64,000 nt of DNA from positions 31,180,256 to 31,244,255 of the forward strand of contig NC_061508.1 in assembly GCF_022539505.1 (NCBI RefSeq). Reading direction: 5' to 3'. This stretch comes from Lolium rigidum (taxonomy: Eukaryota; Streptophyta; Magnoliopsida; Poales; Poaceae). The notes under the pieces are model-generated. The model had not been told where the DNA came from and ran no database searches. It worked only from the letters and a program-made list of their open reading frames with translations. Below, one piece after another: positions 10,789 to 22,385 of the stretch (the stretch's first letter is position 1; the number at the start of each line of letters is the position of its first letter). Both the position numbers and the translations under genes were made by a program.

Positions 10789-12302
10789 TCTCTACTAATA
10801 AATTTCCTATGCGACCGTGGTACGTCGCATGTTTTGCGAACGACCCCCTAGAAAATTGGGAATTAAATCTCGCAAGTCATGGATTTAGAATAGATATGGT
10901 CTGGGTCATTGCCGGGGATAGAGCAACGGCGGCCCAGCTCTGCCGATTCGCGATGGAAGACGGGAAGCTCCCGCGACAGGACCACATCCACCCCGTGCGC
11001 ATCGACCTCCACCTCCATGGCGTGTGCACCGCCGGCCGTCTTCAACCTCGACCCGTCCATGCTCACCATGGTAGCATCCTCCACCACGGCGCGCCACGCC
11101 GGCGGCCGCAACAACCATCCCGGAATTTTCCCCATAACCTCTTGTGCTCCCCTGCCACCGAGGCAGCCCGCACCCCGTGGTTGCCTCCCAATCGGCCAAA
11201 TTGACCCCCCACGTCCCGCTTTCCATCTTCTGGTCTGCACCCGGCAGCAGCCCGGCGGGAGACCTACCACACCATATGCCAGCGGGAGAGTTCTCCATAC
11301 CTCTTGTCCTGTTCTATGCACCTGGCTGAGGTCTCCTGATCCCGATCCGTGCTTCTTCTAAAGTTTAGTTTACTGCTCGTTCAGATTTTCAATGCAGCGT
11401 AACTCTGAAATTCTTCCCACATCACGATTCGGCAAACCGTATATCCCATCGCTACTGCAGTCTGCCTTGTTGTTCTGCAGCAACCTGCTGCGCGAGCAAG
11501 TATCACTAGCTAGGTACTGCTACTACAAGGAATCGAGGATATTGGATCAGTTGCCACGACTATCTAAGATTTTCAGTTGTCGAATTCAGAATAACACTTC
11601 AGCACCATGTATCCACGGAAGGAGATCTCCCGTCAGGGTTAGGGAATTCATGTTCTGTACCCATATAGTTGCATATGTGATTCTTACAGTTACAAGAAAA
11701 TTGAACACCAATTCTTACATCTGTTTACCTACATTGGAAACTCGCTATTTCAGGCGTTTCCTCCCGGGCTCAAAAATGAATTATTGATTGTGTATGCTCT
11801 TCTTTTGCTATGGGGATATAAGTGACCAAAAGAGGTGATATAATTCTAAACTGAGAGAAACAACAGCTGCAGTGTATCCTAATACATGTACCATAGAGAC
11901 GAAGGAGCAGATGATAGCTTCAACTGTGGGTCAATGCTTTAAATTTTATATGCGTATTTTATTTTTGCACAAATGCACCCAAGAGACATTCACCTTCTAT
12001 ATGTGTATAATTTATTTCCGTCACAACAGATCGGTATGTAGCTATTGCACTCAAAATTCAAGTTTGTCACATTCCAATCACAAACTTGTTTGACTCACAT
12101 ATTTTTGAGATTCTTGCATGAGTGTTGTATCATTGAGTAGGAATTATTTTTATTAGTTCAACTTTCTGCTCTCATACTATGCTTAAAAAAAGTAAAGGGA
12201 GAAAAATGTAGCCTCCCTTAAGTATTTTAAATCTTGTAATATTACTTTCGAACAGACGACAGATGCATCTTGTCATATCTTTGCAGTTATATGTTTTAGA
12301 AG

Positions 12303-12351
<49 letters not shown>

Positions 12352-12486
12352 GGGGTAGAGGGAGAAATATTTTCATTCTAATATATTGTACTCTACATAA
12401 TCAGATTTTTTCATATACATTTTTTTATATGGACGACGAAAGAACAATTATTTAGAACCCGTAGCAACGCACGGACATTCAACTAG
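10789..12486 (+). mobile_element. Helitron, non-autonomous, 1698 bp
   Basis: The 5' end is TCTCTACTAATAAATTT after host A; the 3' end is CTAG before host T, with a CCGT...ACGG hairpin at 12459-12474 eight bases before CTAG. Removing it restores the satellite as GCTTACTA|TATGACATAAG, with no target duplication, as Helitron insertion predicts. The matching empty site in the sister monomer block is at 9809/9810. No Rep/helicase is present. A GC-rich stretch (10900-11340) has overlapping frames of up to 152 codons on both strands, none of which I recognise; it may be captured host DNA. Confidence 0.88.
12306..12349. repeat. (GA)n microsatellite inside the Helitron
   Basis: About 22 uninterrupted GA units. 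Confidence 0.95.
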
Positions 12487-13920
12487 TATGACATAAGAAA
12501 ACAATGTGCTTAGGTTTTTCATTTTTCTGTTTTTTTTTGGAATTTTGATGCACATTTGAATCTTGTAAAATCCTAGGTTTGAGCAAGATTTAAACAAGTA
12601 TAAAACATGAAAATGAAAAGGGAAGAATGTATCCTTCTTAGTCACTGTAAAATGAAGTTTTTGGGAGTTTTTTGAAATTTCCATGTTTGAAACCCAAAAC
12701 CATGCACTTCTCTTCATGCTTGACTTCATAAGATAGAGTTTAGGGGTTAGGGGTAGATACATGATTTGTCTAGTTTGAATATGTCTAGACCTTGTTTATC
12801 GACGTTAATGTTTACTATATGACATAAGAAGACTATGTGCTTTGGTTTTTCATTTTTCATTTTTTATTTTATGCCCATTTGAATCTTGGTCAAATCCTAG
12901 ATTTGACCAGGATTTAAACAAGTTTAAAACATCAAAATGAAAACGTAAGCCTTGATCCTTCTTAGTCACTCTAAAATGAAGCTTTTGCGATGTTCTTGAA
13001 ATTTCCATGTTTGAAACCTAAAACGACTTCTCTTCATGCTAGACTTCATAAGATCGACAGGGGGTAGATACATGATTTGTCTGGTTTGGATATATCTAGA
13101 CCTTGTTTATCAACTTGAATGCTTACGATATGACACAAGAAGACTATGTGCTTTTGTTTTTCATTTTTCTGATTTTTTAAAATTTGTGCCCATTTGTATC
13201 TTGGACAAATCCTAGGTTTGACAATGAGTTAAACAAGTTTAAAATATGAAAATGCAAAGGTAAGCATGGATCCTTCTTAGTCACTCTAAAATGAAGCTTT
13301 TGGGAAGTTTTTGAATTTCCATGTTTGAAACCCAAAACCACTTCTCTTCATGGTTGACTTCATAAGACAGAGTTTAGGGGTTAGGGGTATAGATACATGA
13401 TTTGTCTGGTTTGATTATGTATAGACCTTGTTTATCAACTTGAATGCTTACTATATGACATAAGAAAACTATGTGCCTTGGTTTTTCATTTTTCTGATTT
13501 TTTTAAATTTTGATGCCCATTTGAATCTTGGTCAAATCCTAGGATTGACCAAGATTTAAAGAAGTTTAAAACATGAAAATGAAAAGGGAAGCATGTATCC
13601 TTCTTAGTCACTCTAAAATGAAGTTTTTGGGAGGTTTTTGGAATTTCCATGTTTGAAACCCAAAACCACTTCTCTTAATGCTTGACTTCATAAGACATAG
13701 TTTAGGGGTTAGAGGGTAGATACATGATTTGTATTTTTTGAATATGTCTAGACCTTGTTTATCAACTGTAATGATTACTATATGACATAACTAGACTATG
13801 TGCTTTGGTTTTTCATTTTTCTATTTTTTTTGAATTTTCTGCCCATTTGAATCTTGGTCAAATCCAAGGTTTGACCAAGATTTAGACAAGTTTAACACGT
13901 GAAAACGAATAAGTAAGCCT
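12487..13920 (+). repeat. About 330-bp satellite array, part right of the Helitron
   Basis: Anchors near 12631, 12955, 13270 and 13598 (315-328 bp apart). The monomer at 12631 is nearly identical to that at 9952 and the one at 12955 to that at 10279, which supports the higher-order duplication. The array stops at about 13920, inside a monomer. Confidence 0.85.
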
Positions 13921-14086
13921 GATAATCCCATTTGTTGACTCATTTAACTAGTTAATCCCATTTGCTGACTCTCTGTTGACCATCCACTTGAGGTAAAACT
14001 GAGTATATTGCACTAGCCAGTATTAGTACTCAAGGGGAAAACTGAGCACACAAAAAATGCTAAATTTCCAGGGTTAGACTCGAGTA

Positions 14087-14245
14087 CGCGTGTTGCGGTG
14101 CAGAAGTGGAAGACGTGCAATTGTTGACGCGTAGACGCGGGTCGCGGTGCAGAAGTCGAAGACGTGCAATCGTGGACGCGTGTCGCGTTGCAGAATCCCA
14201 AGTCGTGCATACGTTCAATGGTGGACGCGTAGGACACGGGTTGCA
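14087..14245 (+). repeat. Three imperfect tandem repeats in the zf-XS gene promoter
   Basis: Units beginning TGTTGCGGTGCAGAAG (14091), GTCGCGGTGCAGAAG (14141) and TGTCGCGTTGCAGAA (14181), each followed by a GACGTGCA or CGTGCAT block and GTTGACGC/GTGGACGCGT. Spacing is about 50 and 40 bp. They end about 20 bp before the TATA box, so they are placed as upstream promoter elements; the ACGTG cores could bind bZIP factors (inference). Confidence 0.7.
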
Positions 14246-14262
14246 TTAACCACCCCTCGCCT

Positions 14263-14268
14263 TTATAG
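14263..14268 (+). promoter_or_regulatory. Probable TATA box of the zf-XS gene
   Basis: TTATAG inside CCTTTATAGACGCC, about 110 bp before the start codon, followed by a C/T-rich leader typical of a grass 5' UTR. A transcript start near 14295 is expected from the spacing. Confidence 0.5.
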
Positions 14269-14376
14269 ACGCCTCCTCGCACTATCTCTGTCACTCTCAC
14301 TAGCTCATGCAACGCCTCCTCTCACGTCCCATCATCTTCTCCAAAGCAAAAAACCCTCTCCCTCTCTGCCGGCGAG

Positions 14377-15523
14377 ATGGCCAAGGAGAATGCGAATCCC
14401 ATCGTCCATGACGCCGTCGGCTCCAAGCGCGACGCCTCCCTCTTCGATGCCGTCCCCTCAACGGCCATCACCGCCGCCGGTGGCGGTCGGATCTCGCCGG
14501 GATGGGACCCCTATGAGGAGGTGCCGTACATCTCGCCTCCGAACCCCTACGACACCTGCATGGACGACCCATGGAACGAGGTAACTATGGTTTGCTCCCT
14601 TTTTGTTCCCCATTCCTCTTTGAACCCTATTTTTGCTGGTTCCCTAGTAACTATTAGTGCCGATCTGTAGATGGATGAGTATTGGGTTAATATTTGCGCC
14701 GATTTTATTCCATTTTGCTTTGATCCCTTCTTGATTTCGTTTAAGATTTTGAGTTCGGCCGTTCGGTTAATTTATGCAAGTAATAATGAGATCTCAATCA
14801 GTTAATTTATGCAAGTAATCATGGGATCTCAATCAGTTACTTTATGCACGAATCAAAAGATATCAACCGTTTAATTTTGCAAATAATCTGGAATCTGTTC
14901 AAATTCAGATCTGGAATCTGTTTCTTTGCCTATGATGAATCGTTGGGCACAAATTTTTACAGGGAGGTTTCAGTGAACCATTGCTGTGTACAAATCTGTT
15001 GTGCATGAGCTTTGGTTCACTCACTCCATCCCTGTAGACATATAATCGTGTCCACTCTAACAGAGGCTGGCTATGTTTTTCCTTACTTTGTTATCATGCA
15101 CGTTAGTCATCGTTTCAACTCATTCACTCATAGTTCCCGTTTGATATGGATCAGCTGTCTGGCAGCGACGTTGGCAGCGACGAAGAGGACCAGCACGTCA
15201 AGACTCGCCAGGTGCTGCGGAGGCTGCAGGTCGGCCAATACGTCTCCTACTTCGCCAAGGGTGTCTACAGGTGCCCCTTCTGCACTAGGAGACTCGGCGG
15301 CACTGACTTCAACTGCCTCCTCATGCATGCCGAGAACATCGGCAACACCTTCCCCAAGGTCGGCATGACGGTGAACCCCTACTCCTTCCGCGCCAAGCAC
15401 AAGGCGCTCGGCATGCACCTCCGCAGCGTCCAGCGGGTGGAGATCTCCACCGGGCGCATGCCTCCGCTCAAGCCCAAGGCTCCCAAGTGGAGCAACAAGT
15501 GGAGGCCGAGGCAAATGGGGTAG
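14377..15523 (+). CDS. Small XS-type zinc-finger (zf-XS-like) protein, two exons
   Basis: The coding sequence is join(14377..14580,15155..15523), 190 codons. The start is GGCGAGATGGCC in a good context. Exon 1 ends in phase 0 at GAG|GTAACT, and exon 2 begins after TGGATCAG| in the same phase; the 574-bp intron is GT-AG. Residues about 104-160 look like a zf-XS finger: YRCPFC (C108, C111), LLMHAENIG (H126), then AKHKALGMHL (H150). In SGS3/FDM-type proteins this finger precedes the XS RNA-binding domain and XH domain used in RNA silencing and RNA-directed DNA methylation. Here both are missing: the protein starts with a 68-residue acidic, P/Y-rich exon and ends in a basic K/R/P-rich tail. It is either a distinct small zf-XS protein or a fragment of a larger gene. 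TATA and repeated promoter elements lie upstream. Family call is by eye. Confidence 0.75.
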
Positions 15524-16253
15524 GCGGAGTCCTGTACGTGTGCTGCGGCTGCTGCTGCAAAGCAGCTTCTATTTTGTTGTTAGCTAGGGATCCCTTGTTG
15601 TTATGTTGTTAGTATGATGGTGTTGTGAAGAATCTCGAACCTGTTACTATGTTGGCTGTTGTGTATGCAGCTTATTATCTAGGGAGGGATCCCTATTATC
15701 TATCCCTATTCTACTATATTTTGTTGGCCCTACTTTGTTTTCTCGATTTACTATGACTGTGAATTTGTCGTACATTACCCTGGAGATTTGCTTCTAGATT
15801 TAACTAGAGTACATACATATGGAGCAGAGGGAGTACTCCTACTAGATTTGCTGCCATATTGGGCAAACAACGAGGGCCAAAAGGAACAAATAATAATTGA
15901 AGAAAGACAGAAATGCAAGCTTCTCTAGATTTGATACTAATTTGGTGAAAGAAGACAAAGAGAAAGAGGGGGAAAAGGTGCTCTTAAAAATGCCAATTTG
16001 CGCCAAGAGAGACAGAACCCAGCTCCTGCTCACGTACAACCAAACGCGGTCTCGTCCTGTCCCATGCGGTCCCTTTCTACTAGCCCCACGCGACGCGACC
16101 CCACACAACGCAGCCCCACACGTCAGCACGGAACGGTCAACTAAACGGGAAACCTCCCGTCTGAGCTCCTTCTGCGGGTTACAAATAAGGGCTTGGGGAA
16201 AACTGAGGAAAAACATAAGGCAATCTTATTGACTAATATAGCTGCTTAATTAA
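15524..16253. other. 3' flank of the zf-XS gene; no gene seen
   Basis: Probable 3' UTR to about 15770. At 15804-15836 the string GGAGCAGAGGGAGTACT resembles the end of a Stowaway MITE, but no partner end is visible. From 15840 to 16240 a moderately GC-rich stretch has overlapping frames on both strands with no recognisable protein. Confidence 0.4.
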
Positions 16254-16581
16254 GGGCATGTACAATGGTAGAGAAGACATGTCTTCCCTTACCCCGCCAC
16301 ATCAGCTAGAGAGGGCATTAGATATAAGTCATACAATGCATTATCTCTTAGAGCCATCTCTAGCAATTAATACGGATAATTAAATTTTGGTAGGAAATTT
16401 GTTGCTAAGGGAAGACATATATGATACAATGGAGAAAATAGTTTTCCCTTATTTCCTATGAGATGATCTCTTAGCTAAGGGAAGACAGTTTTCTCTCTCT
16501 TCATTCTCTCTCATCCAACTAAGCAAAAATCTGACGTGGCATCTCTAAGGGAAGGCTGACATCACCGCATTGTACGTGCCC
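16254..16581. mobile_element. Harbinger-type MITE, 328 bp
   Basis: Terminal inverted repeats GGGCATGTACAATG and CATTGTACGTGCCC; 3-bp target duplication TAA on both sides (16251-16253, 16582-16584). The interior has complementary blocks (GAAGACATGTCTTCCCTTA and related AAGGGAAGACA). No coding capacity. A related copy lies at 28094-28425. Confidence 0.8.
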
Positions 16582-16584
16582 TAA

Positions 16585-17717
16585 TAAAAGGATTAGCTAC
16601 AACGTGCTCAGTTTGCCCATTTATTAAGGTATAAGATTGGCGAGTTTGCAAAACAAGTTTCAATAAAGGAAGAGGAAAGAAGAGGACATTGTGGGCGAGA
16701 TTGAACACCTTTTTTTATGTGTTAAGCTGAGGCCTCGTTTAGTTGAGGATTTCGACTTAGGCCTAATAGCTCAACACACCCACAAATAAATCTCATTGCG
16801 CGCACCACCGTCAGCAAAAATAACAAAATCTCATAGCGGCAAAACTTCCCGCCCACAAAATACAAAAATTTCACACGCTTCCAAATTCCCATTCTACCCA
16901 TGTGGAGATGACAGCAAAGTCGGTTGGTGGGGGGGTATGCCCGTCATTTTTTTGGATCACCACCTCCCTAGCCCGGAAACCCTCCCAAAAAAAAAATCAT
17001 TTCCCTACGACCACCCACTGGAACTTCCCAAGTCCCTCTCTCCCACCTCCACGACCACCGCACCGGAACATCCCCGCCGGACTTCCCTGGCCTACCCGAG
17101 GCCTCGCGATCCTCATCATCCGGTTGCCTGCCGGAGCCGCTTCATCGACGCCATCATCAACCGGACCGGATCATCCCCGCCGAACCTCGAAACCATATGC
17201 TCATCCAGCAGTCTACCGCAGTCGCTTCAGCTGCGGTATCGTCCACCCCACCGGAGCCGCTTCGCCGGATCCGTCGTCCACCGCATCGGATCTTGCTCAC
17301 CGACACCGATGTGCATGAACCGGATCTACTTCACCGGCGCCGTGCATGATCTAAACTCTTCTACTGTCGCTTTTCTATTGCTTGCCTGCAAGTTCTTGTT
17401 TAATCTTGGGGGAACCTGTTTGTGCTAACGACGTGTCGTTACGTTTTTGCAGATGAGATGAGTAACCATGAAGTGTAATGGCCGTCTCTCCAACCCCAAG
17501 TAGCACATGTAGCGTACTTCATCACCGGATCTATCAACCCCAGGAAGATCTGCTGTGACTCCCACAGAGTGCTTCTCCTAATGTAAGTCCCTTGTTTTAG
17601 CGCCATGTTCTGGGTTCAGATGCTTGTTTGTCTGAAGCTCTTTTAGTTCATTCCTAGCTATGTCCGTAATACCTTGCTATTTTCTACTTCATTGCTAACT
17701 TTAAGCGATTGAACATT
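16585..17717. other. Gene-like unclassified stretch
   Basis: Low-GC DNA to about 16790, then a C-rich frame 16796-17428 (210 codons, proline/serine-rich, no domain recognised), a TTTTTGCAG acceptor-like site near 17453 and further C-rich DNA. The look is that of a 5' exon and intron of a host gene or of a captured gene fragment. I cannot name it. Confidence 0.3.
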
Positions 17718-17917
17718 TTGGTTTGCATTCCCTGCTCTGTAGATGTAGCCATCATATATAACTTCTATCTTGCTCAGTCGTTGTTACGAAAATTATAGGC
17801 TGCTACTATTTTGTTCATGCCAATCTTGTTCTCCCTGAACATGTTGGTTTGCATTCCCTGTACTACAGGTGATGCCATTGTTATTTCTATCTACTTCGTC
17901 GTAAGCTAACAAAGTAA
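17718..17917 (+). repeat. Intron-like repeat, copy 1
   Basis: About 200 bp from GGTTTGCATTCCCTGCTCTG to GCTAACAAAGTAA, repeated 423 bp downstream with about 85-90 percent identity by eye. The GCATTCCCTG motif recurs also inside each copy. Confidence 0.7.
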
Positions 17918-18140
17918 CTTCCTATATGTGTTGCTCATTACAACTTTATATCCCGAAACAAATTGATTTGTTTCCCTTATCTACAAGTTTATAAGTGATG
18001 CCATTATAACTCCTATCTGTTTTATTCCTAGCTATTATAGTAACATCCTGCTATTATTTAGTTAATGGCCAATTTTAAGTAATTGCACATGTTGGTTCGC
18101 ATTCCATGCTCTATAGCTTTTGGCATCGTAACTTCTATAT

Positions 18141-18333
18141 TTGGTTTACATTCCCTGCTCTGTAGATCTAGCCATCATAACTTTATCTTGCTCGGTCGTT
18201 GTTACAAAAATTATGGCCTGCTACTATGTTGTTTGTGCCAATTTTTTACTCCATGAACATGTTGGCTTGCATTCCCTGTACTACAGGTGATGCCATTGTT
18301 TTGTATCTAGTTCATTGTAAGCTAACAAAGTAA
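18141..18333 (+). repeat. Intron-like repeat, copy 2
   Basis: Second copy of the 17718 unit, in direct orientation. The spacer 17918-18140 contains weaker relatives (for example GTTCGCATTCCATGCTCTA), so this is an old local duplication. Confidence 0.7.
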
Positions 18334-18476
18334 GGACTTAGTTTGGCATGATATCACTCTGCTATCTAGCCTGTAGTACAAATAAACTTGTCATACTACT
18401 AGATAATAATTTTGTGTGCCATCTTGTTCTTCAAAAGCTGCATTATTGACTTGTTTCTCTGACTTGGCATGACGCT

Positions 18477-19811
18477 TGATGCGTGCAGTCGACACGTCCG
18501 TTGGGAACCCCAAGAGGAAGGTGTGATGCGTACAGTAGCAAGTTTTCCCTCAGAAAGAAACCAAGGTTTATCGAACCAGGAGGAGCCAAGAAGCACGTCG
18601 AAGGTTGATGGCGGCGGGATGTAGTGCGGCGCAACACCAGGGATTCCGGCGCCAACGTGGAACCCGCACAACACAACCAAAGTACTTTGCCCCAACGAAA
18701 CAGTGAGGTTGTCAATCTCACCGGCTTGCTGTAACAAAGGATTAGATGTATAGTGTGGATGATGATTGTTTGCAGAAAACAGTAGAACAAGTATTGCAGT
18801 AGATTGTATTTCAGATGTAAAAGAATGGACCGGGGTCCACAGTTCACTAGAGGTGTCTCTCCCATAAGATAAATAGCATGTTGGGTGAACAAATTACAGT
18901 TGGGCAATTGACAAATAGAGAGGGCATGACCATGCACATACATGATATGATGAGTATAGTGAGATTTAATTGGGCATTACGACAAAGTACATAGACCGCT
19001 ATCCAAGCATGCATCTATGCCTAAAAAGTCCACCTTCGAGTTATCATCCGAACCCCTTCCAGTATTAAGTTGCAAACAACGGACAATTGCATTAAGTATG
19101 GTGCGTAATGTAATCAATAACTACATCCTCGGACATAGCATCAATGTTTTATCCCTAGTGGCAACAAGCACATCCACAACCTTAGAACTTTCACGTCATC
19201 GTCCCGCATTTAATGGAGGCATGAACCCACTATCGAGCATAAATACTCCCTCTTGGAGTTAAGAGCAAAAACTTGGCCGAGCCTCTACTAATAACGGAGA
19301 GCATGCAAGATCATAAACAACACATAGGTAATAGATTGATAATCAACATAACATAGTATTCTCTATCCATCGGATCCCAACAAACACAACATATAGCATT
19401 ACGGATAGATGATCTTGATCATGTTAGGCAGCTCACAAGATCCGACAATGAAGCACATAAGGAGAAGACGACCATCTAGCTACTGCTATGGACCCATAGT
19501 CCAGGGGTGAACTACTCACTCATCACTCCGGAGGCGACCATGGCGGTGAAGAGTCCTCCGGGAGATGATTCCCCTCTCCGGCAGGGTGCTGGAGGTGATC
19601 TCCTGAATCCCCCGAGATGGGATTGGCGGCGGCGGCGTCTCTGGAAGGTTTTCTGTATCGTGGCTCTCGGTACTGGGGGTTTCGCGATGAATACTATATG
19701 TAGGCGGAAGGGCGGAGTCGGGAGAGTCACGGGGGCCCCACACGCTAGGAAGAAATTATCAATAATGTGGCATGGCACATAAGAAATTATCGATACGTCG
19801 GAGACGTATCA
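18477..19811 (-). repeat. 3' LTR of element B, with internal deletion
   Basis: 1335 bp, TGATGCGTGC...GACGTATCA. Compared with the other LTRs it lacks about 255 bp in the U3 region; the break lies between CCCACACGCTAGG and ATCAATAATGTGGC near 19750. Confidence 0.85.
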
Positions 19812-22385
19812 GCATCCCCAAGCTTAGTTCCTGCTCGTCCCGAGCAGGTAAACGATAACAAAGATAATTTCTGGAGTGACATGCCATCATAACCTTGATC
19901 ATACTATTGTAAGCATATGTAATGAATGCAGCGATCAAAACAATGGTAAATGACATGAGTAAACAAATGAATCATAAAGCAAAGACTTTTCATGAATAGT
20001 ACTTTCAAGACAAGCATCAATAAGTCTTGCATAAGAGTTAACTCATAAAGCAATAAATCAAAGTAAAGGTATTGAAGCAACACAAAGGAAGATTAAGTTT
20101 CAGCGGTTGCTTTCAACTTATAACATGTATATCTCATGGATATTGTCAATGTAAAGAAATATAACAAGTGCAATATGCAAGTATGTAGGAATCAATGCAC
20201 AGTTCACACAAGTGTTTGCTTCTTGAGGTGGAGAGAGATAGGTGAACTGACTCAACATAAAAGTAAAAGAAAGGCCCTTCGTAGAGGGAAGCATTGATTT
20301 CTATATTTGTGCTAGAGCTTTGGTTTTGAAAACAAGAAACAATTTTGTCAACGGTAGTAATAAAGCATATGTATCATGTAAATTATATCTTACAAGTTGC
20401 AAGCCTCATGCATAGTATACTAATAGTGCCCGCACCTCGTCCTACTTAGCTTGGACTACCGGATCTTCGCATGCCATGTTTCAACCAAGTGTCACAAAGG
20501 GGTACCTCCATGCCGCCTGTACAAAGGTCTAAGGAGAAAGCTCGCATTTCGGATTTCTCGCTTTTGATTATTCTCAACTTAGACATCCATACCGGGACAA
20601 CATGGACAACAGATAATGGACTCCTCTTAAATGCATAAGCATGTAGCAATGATTATTATTCTCATATGAGATTGAGGATATATGTCCAAAACTGAAACTT
20701 CAACCATGATTCATGGCTTTAGTTAGCGGCCCAATGTTCTTCTCTAACAATTTTGCATGCTCCAACCACTAAAATGATAGATCCTTCATACAAGACGGAC
20801 ATGCATAGCAACTCACATGATATTCAACAATAGTTGATGGCGTTCCCCAGAAGCATGGTTATCGCACAACAAGCAACTTAATAAAATATAAAGTGCATAA
20901 GTACATATTCAATACTACGATAGTTTTTAAGGCTATTTTGTCCCATGAGCTATATATTGCAAAGGTGAATGATGGAATTTTAAAGGTAGCACTCAAGCAA
21001 TTTACTTTGGAATGGCGGAGAAATACCATGTAGTAGGTAGGTATGGTGGACACAAATGGCATAGTAGTTGGCTCAAGGATTTTGGATGCATGAGAAGTAT
21101 TCCCTCTCGATACAAGGTTTAGGCTAGCAAGGTTTATTTGAAGCAAACTCAAGGATGAACAAGTGCAGCAAAACTCACATAAAAGACATATTGTAAACAT
21201 TATAAGACTCTACACTGTCTTCCTTGTTGTTCAAAACTCAATACTAGATATTATCTAGACCTTAGAGAGACCAAATATGCAAATCAAATTTTAGCAAGCT
21301 CTACGTATTTCTTCATTAATGGGTGCAAAGCATATGATGCAAGAGCTTAAACATGAGCACAACAATTGCCAAGTATCACATTATCCAAGACATTTTAGAA
21401 TTACTACATGTAGCATTTTCCAATTCCAACCATATAACAATTTAACGAAGAAGAAACTTCGCCTTGAACATTATGAGTAAAGCCTAAGGACACATGTGTC
21501 CATATGCAACAGCGGAGCGTGTCTCTCTCCCACAAAGTGAATGCTAGGATCCATCTTATTCAAACAAAAACAAAAACGAAAACAAACCGACGCTCCAAGT
21601 AAAGAACACAAGATGTGATTGAATAAAAATATAGTTTCAGGAGAGGAACCTGATGATGTTGTCGATGAAGAAGGGGATGCCTTGGGCATCCCCAAGCTTA
21701 GACGCTTGAGTCTTCTTAAAATATGCAGGGGTGAACCACGGGGGCATCCCCAAGCTTAGAGCTTTCACTCCTCTTGATCATAGTATATCATTCTCCTCTC
21801 TTGACCCTTGAAAACTTCCTTCACACCAAACTTCAAGCAAACTCATTAGAGGGTTAGTGCACAATTAATAATTCACACATTCAGAGGTGACACAATCATT
21901 ATTTTCACTTCTGGACATTGCATAATGCTACTGGACATTAGTGGATCAAAGAAATAAATCCAACATAGCAAAAGAGGCAATGCGAAATAAAAGACAGAAT
22001 CTGTCAAAAACAGAACAGTCCGTAAAGACGAATTTAAAGCTGGCACCAGACTTGCTCAAATGGAAAAACTCAAAACTAATGAAAGTTGCGTACATATCTG
22101 AGGATCACGCTCGTAAATTGGCAGATTTTTTCGAATTTTCTACAGGGAACTGTGCCCAGATTCGTGACAGACAGCAATGCTGTTTCTGTGCAGCGATCCT
22201 AAATATAACATCAACTTTGACATAGAAACTTTACTTGGCACAAAAACATGATAAGGAGAGGTTGCTACAGTAGTAAACAACTTCCAAGACTCAACAAAAC
22301 AAAAAATTGCTGTAGGTAAAAACATGGGTTGTCTCCCATAAGCGCTTTTCTTTAACGCCTTTCAGCTAGGCGCAGAAAGTGCAAA
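19812..22385 (-). other. 3' non-coding region of element B
   Basis: Begins with GCATCCCCAAGCTTAG (polypurine tract on the minus strand). The family hairpin is at 21673-21693 and a second PPT-like motif near 21747. Homologous to the corresponding parts of A, C, D and F. No credible ORF. Confidence 0.7.

Noticed and set aside
10746..11361. Protein gene within the Helitron
   Set aside because: Several overlapping C-rich frames on both strands, none with a recognised domain or clear splice structure; kept only as possible captured DNA.
15804..15836. Stowaway MITE
   Set aside because: Only one degenerate end is visible, without partner end or TA duplication.
16796..17428. Functional gene for a 210-residue proline-rich protein
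   Set aside because: No recognised domain, biased composition and no supporting exon; listed only as a gene-like stretch.
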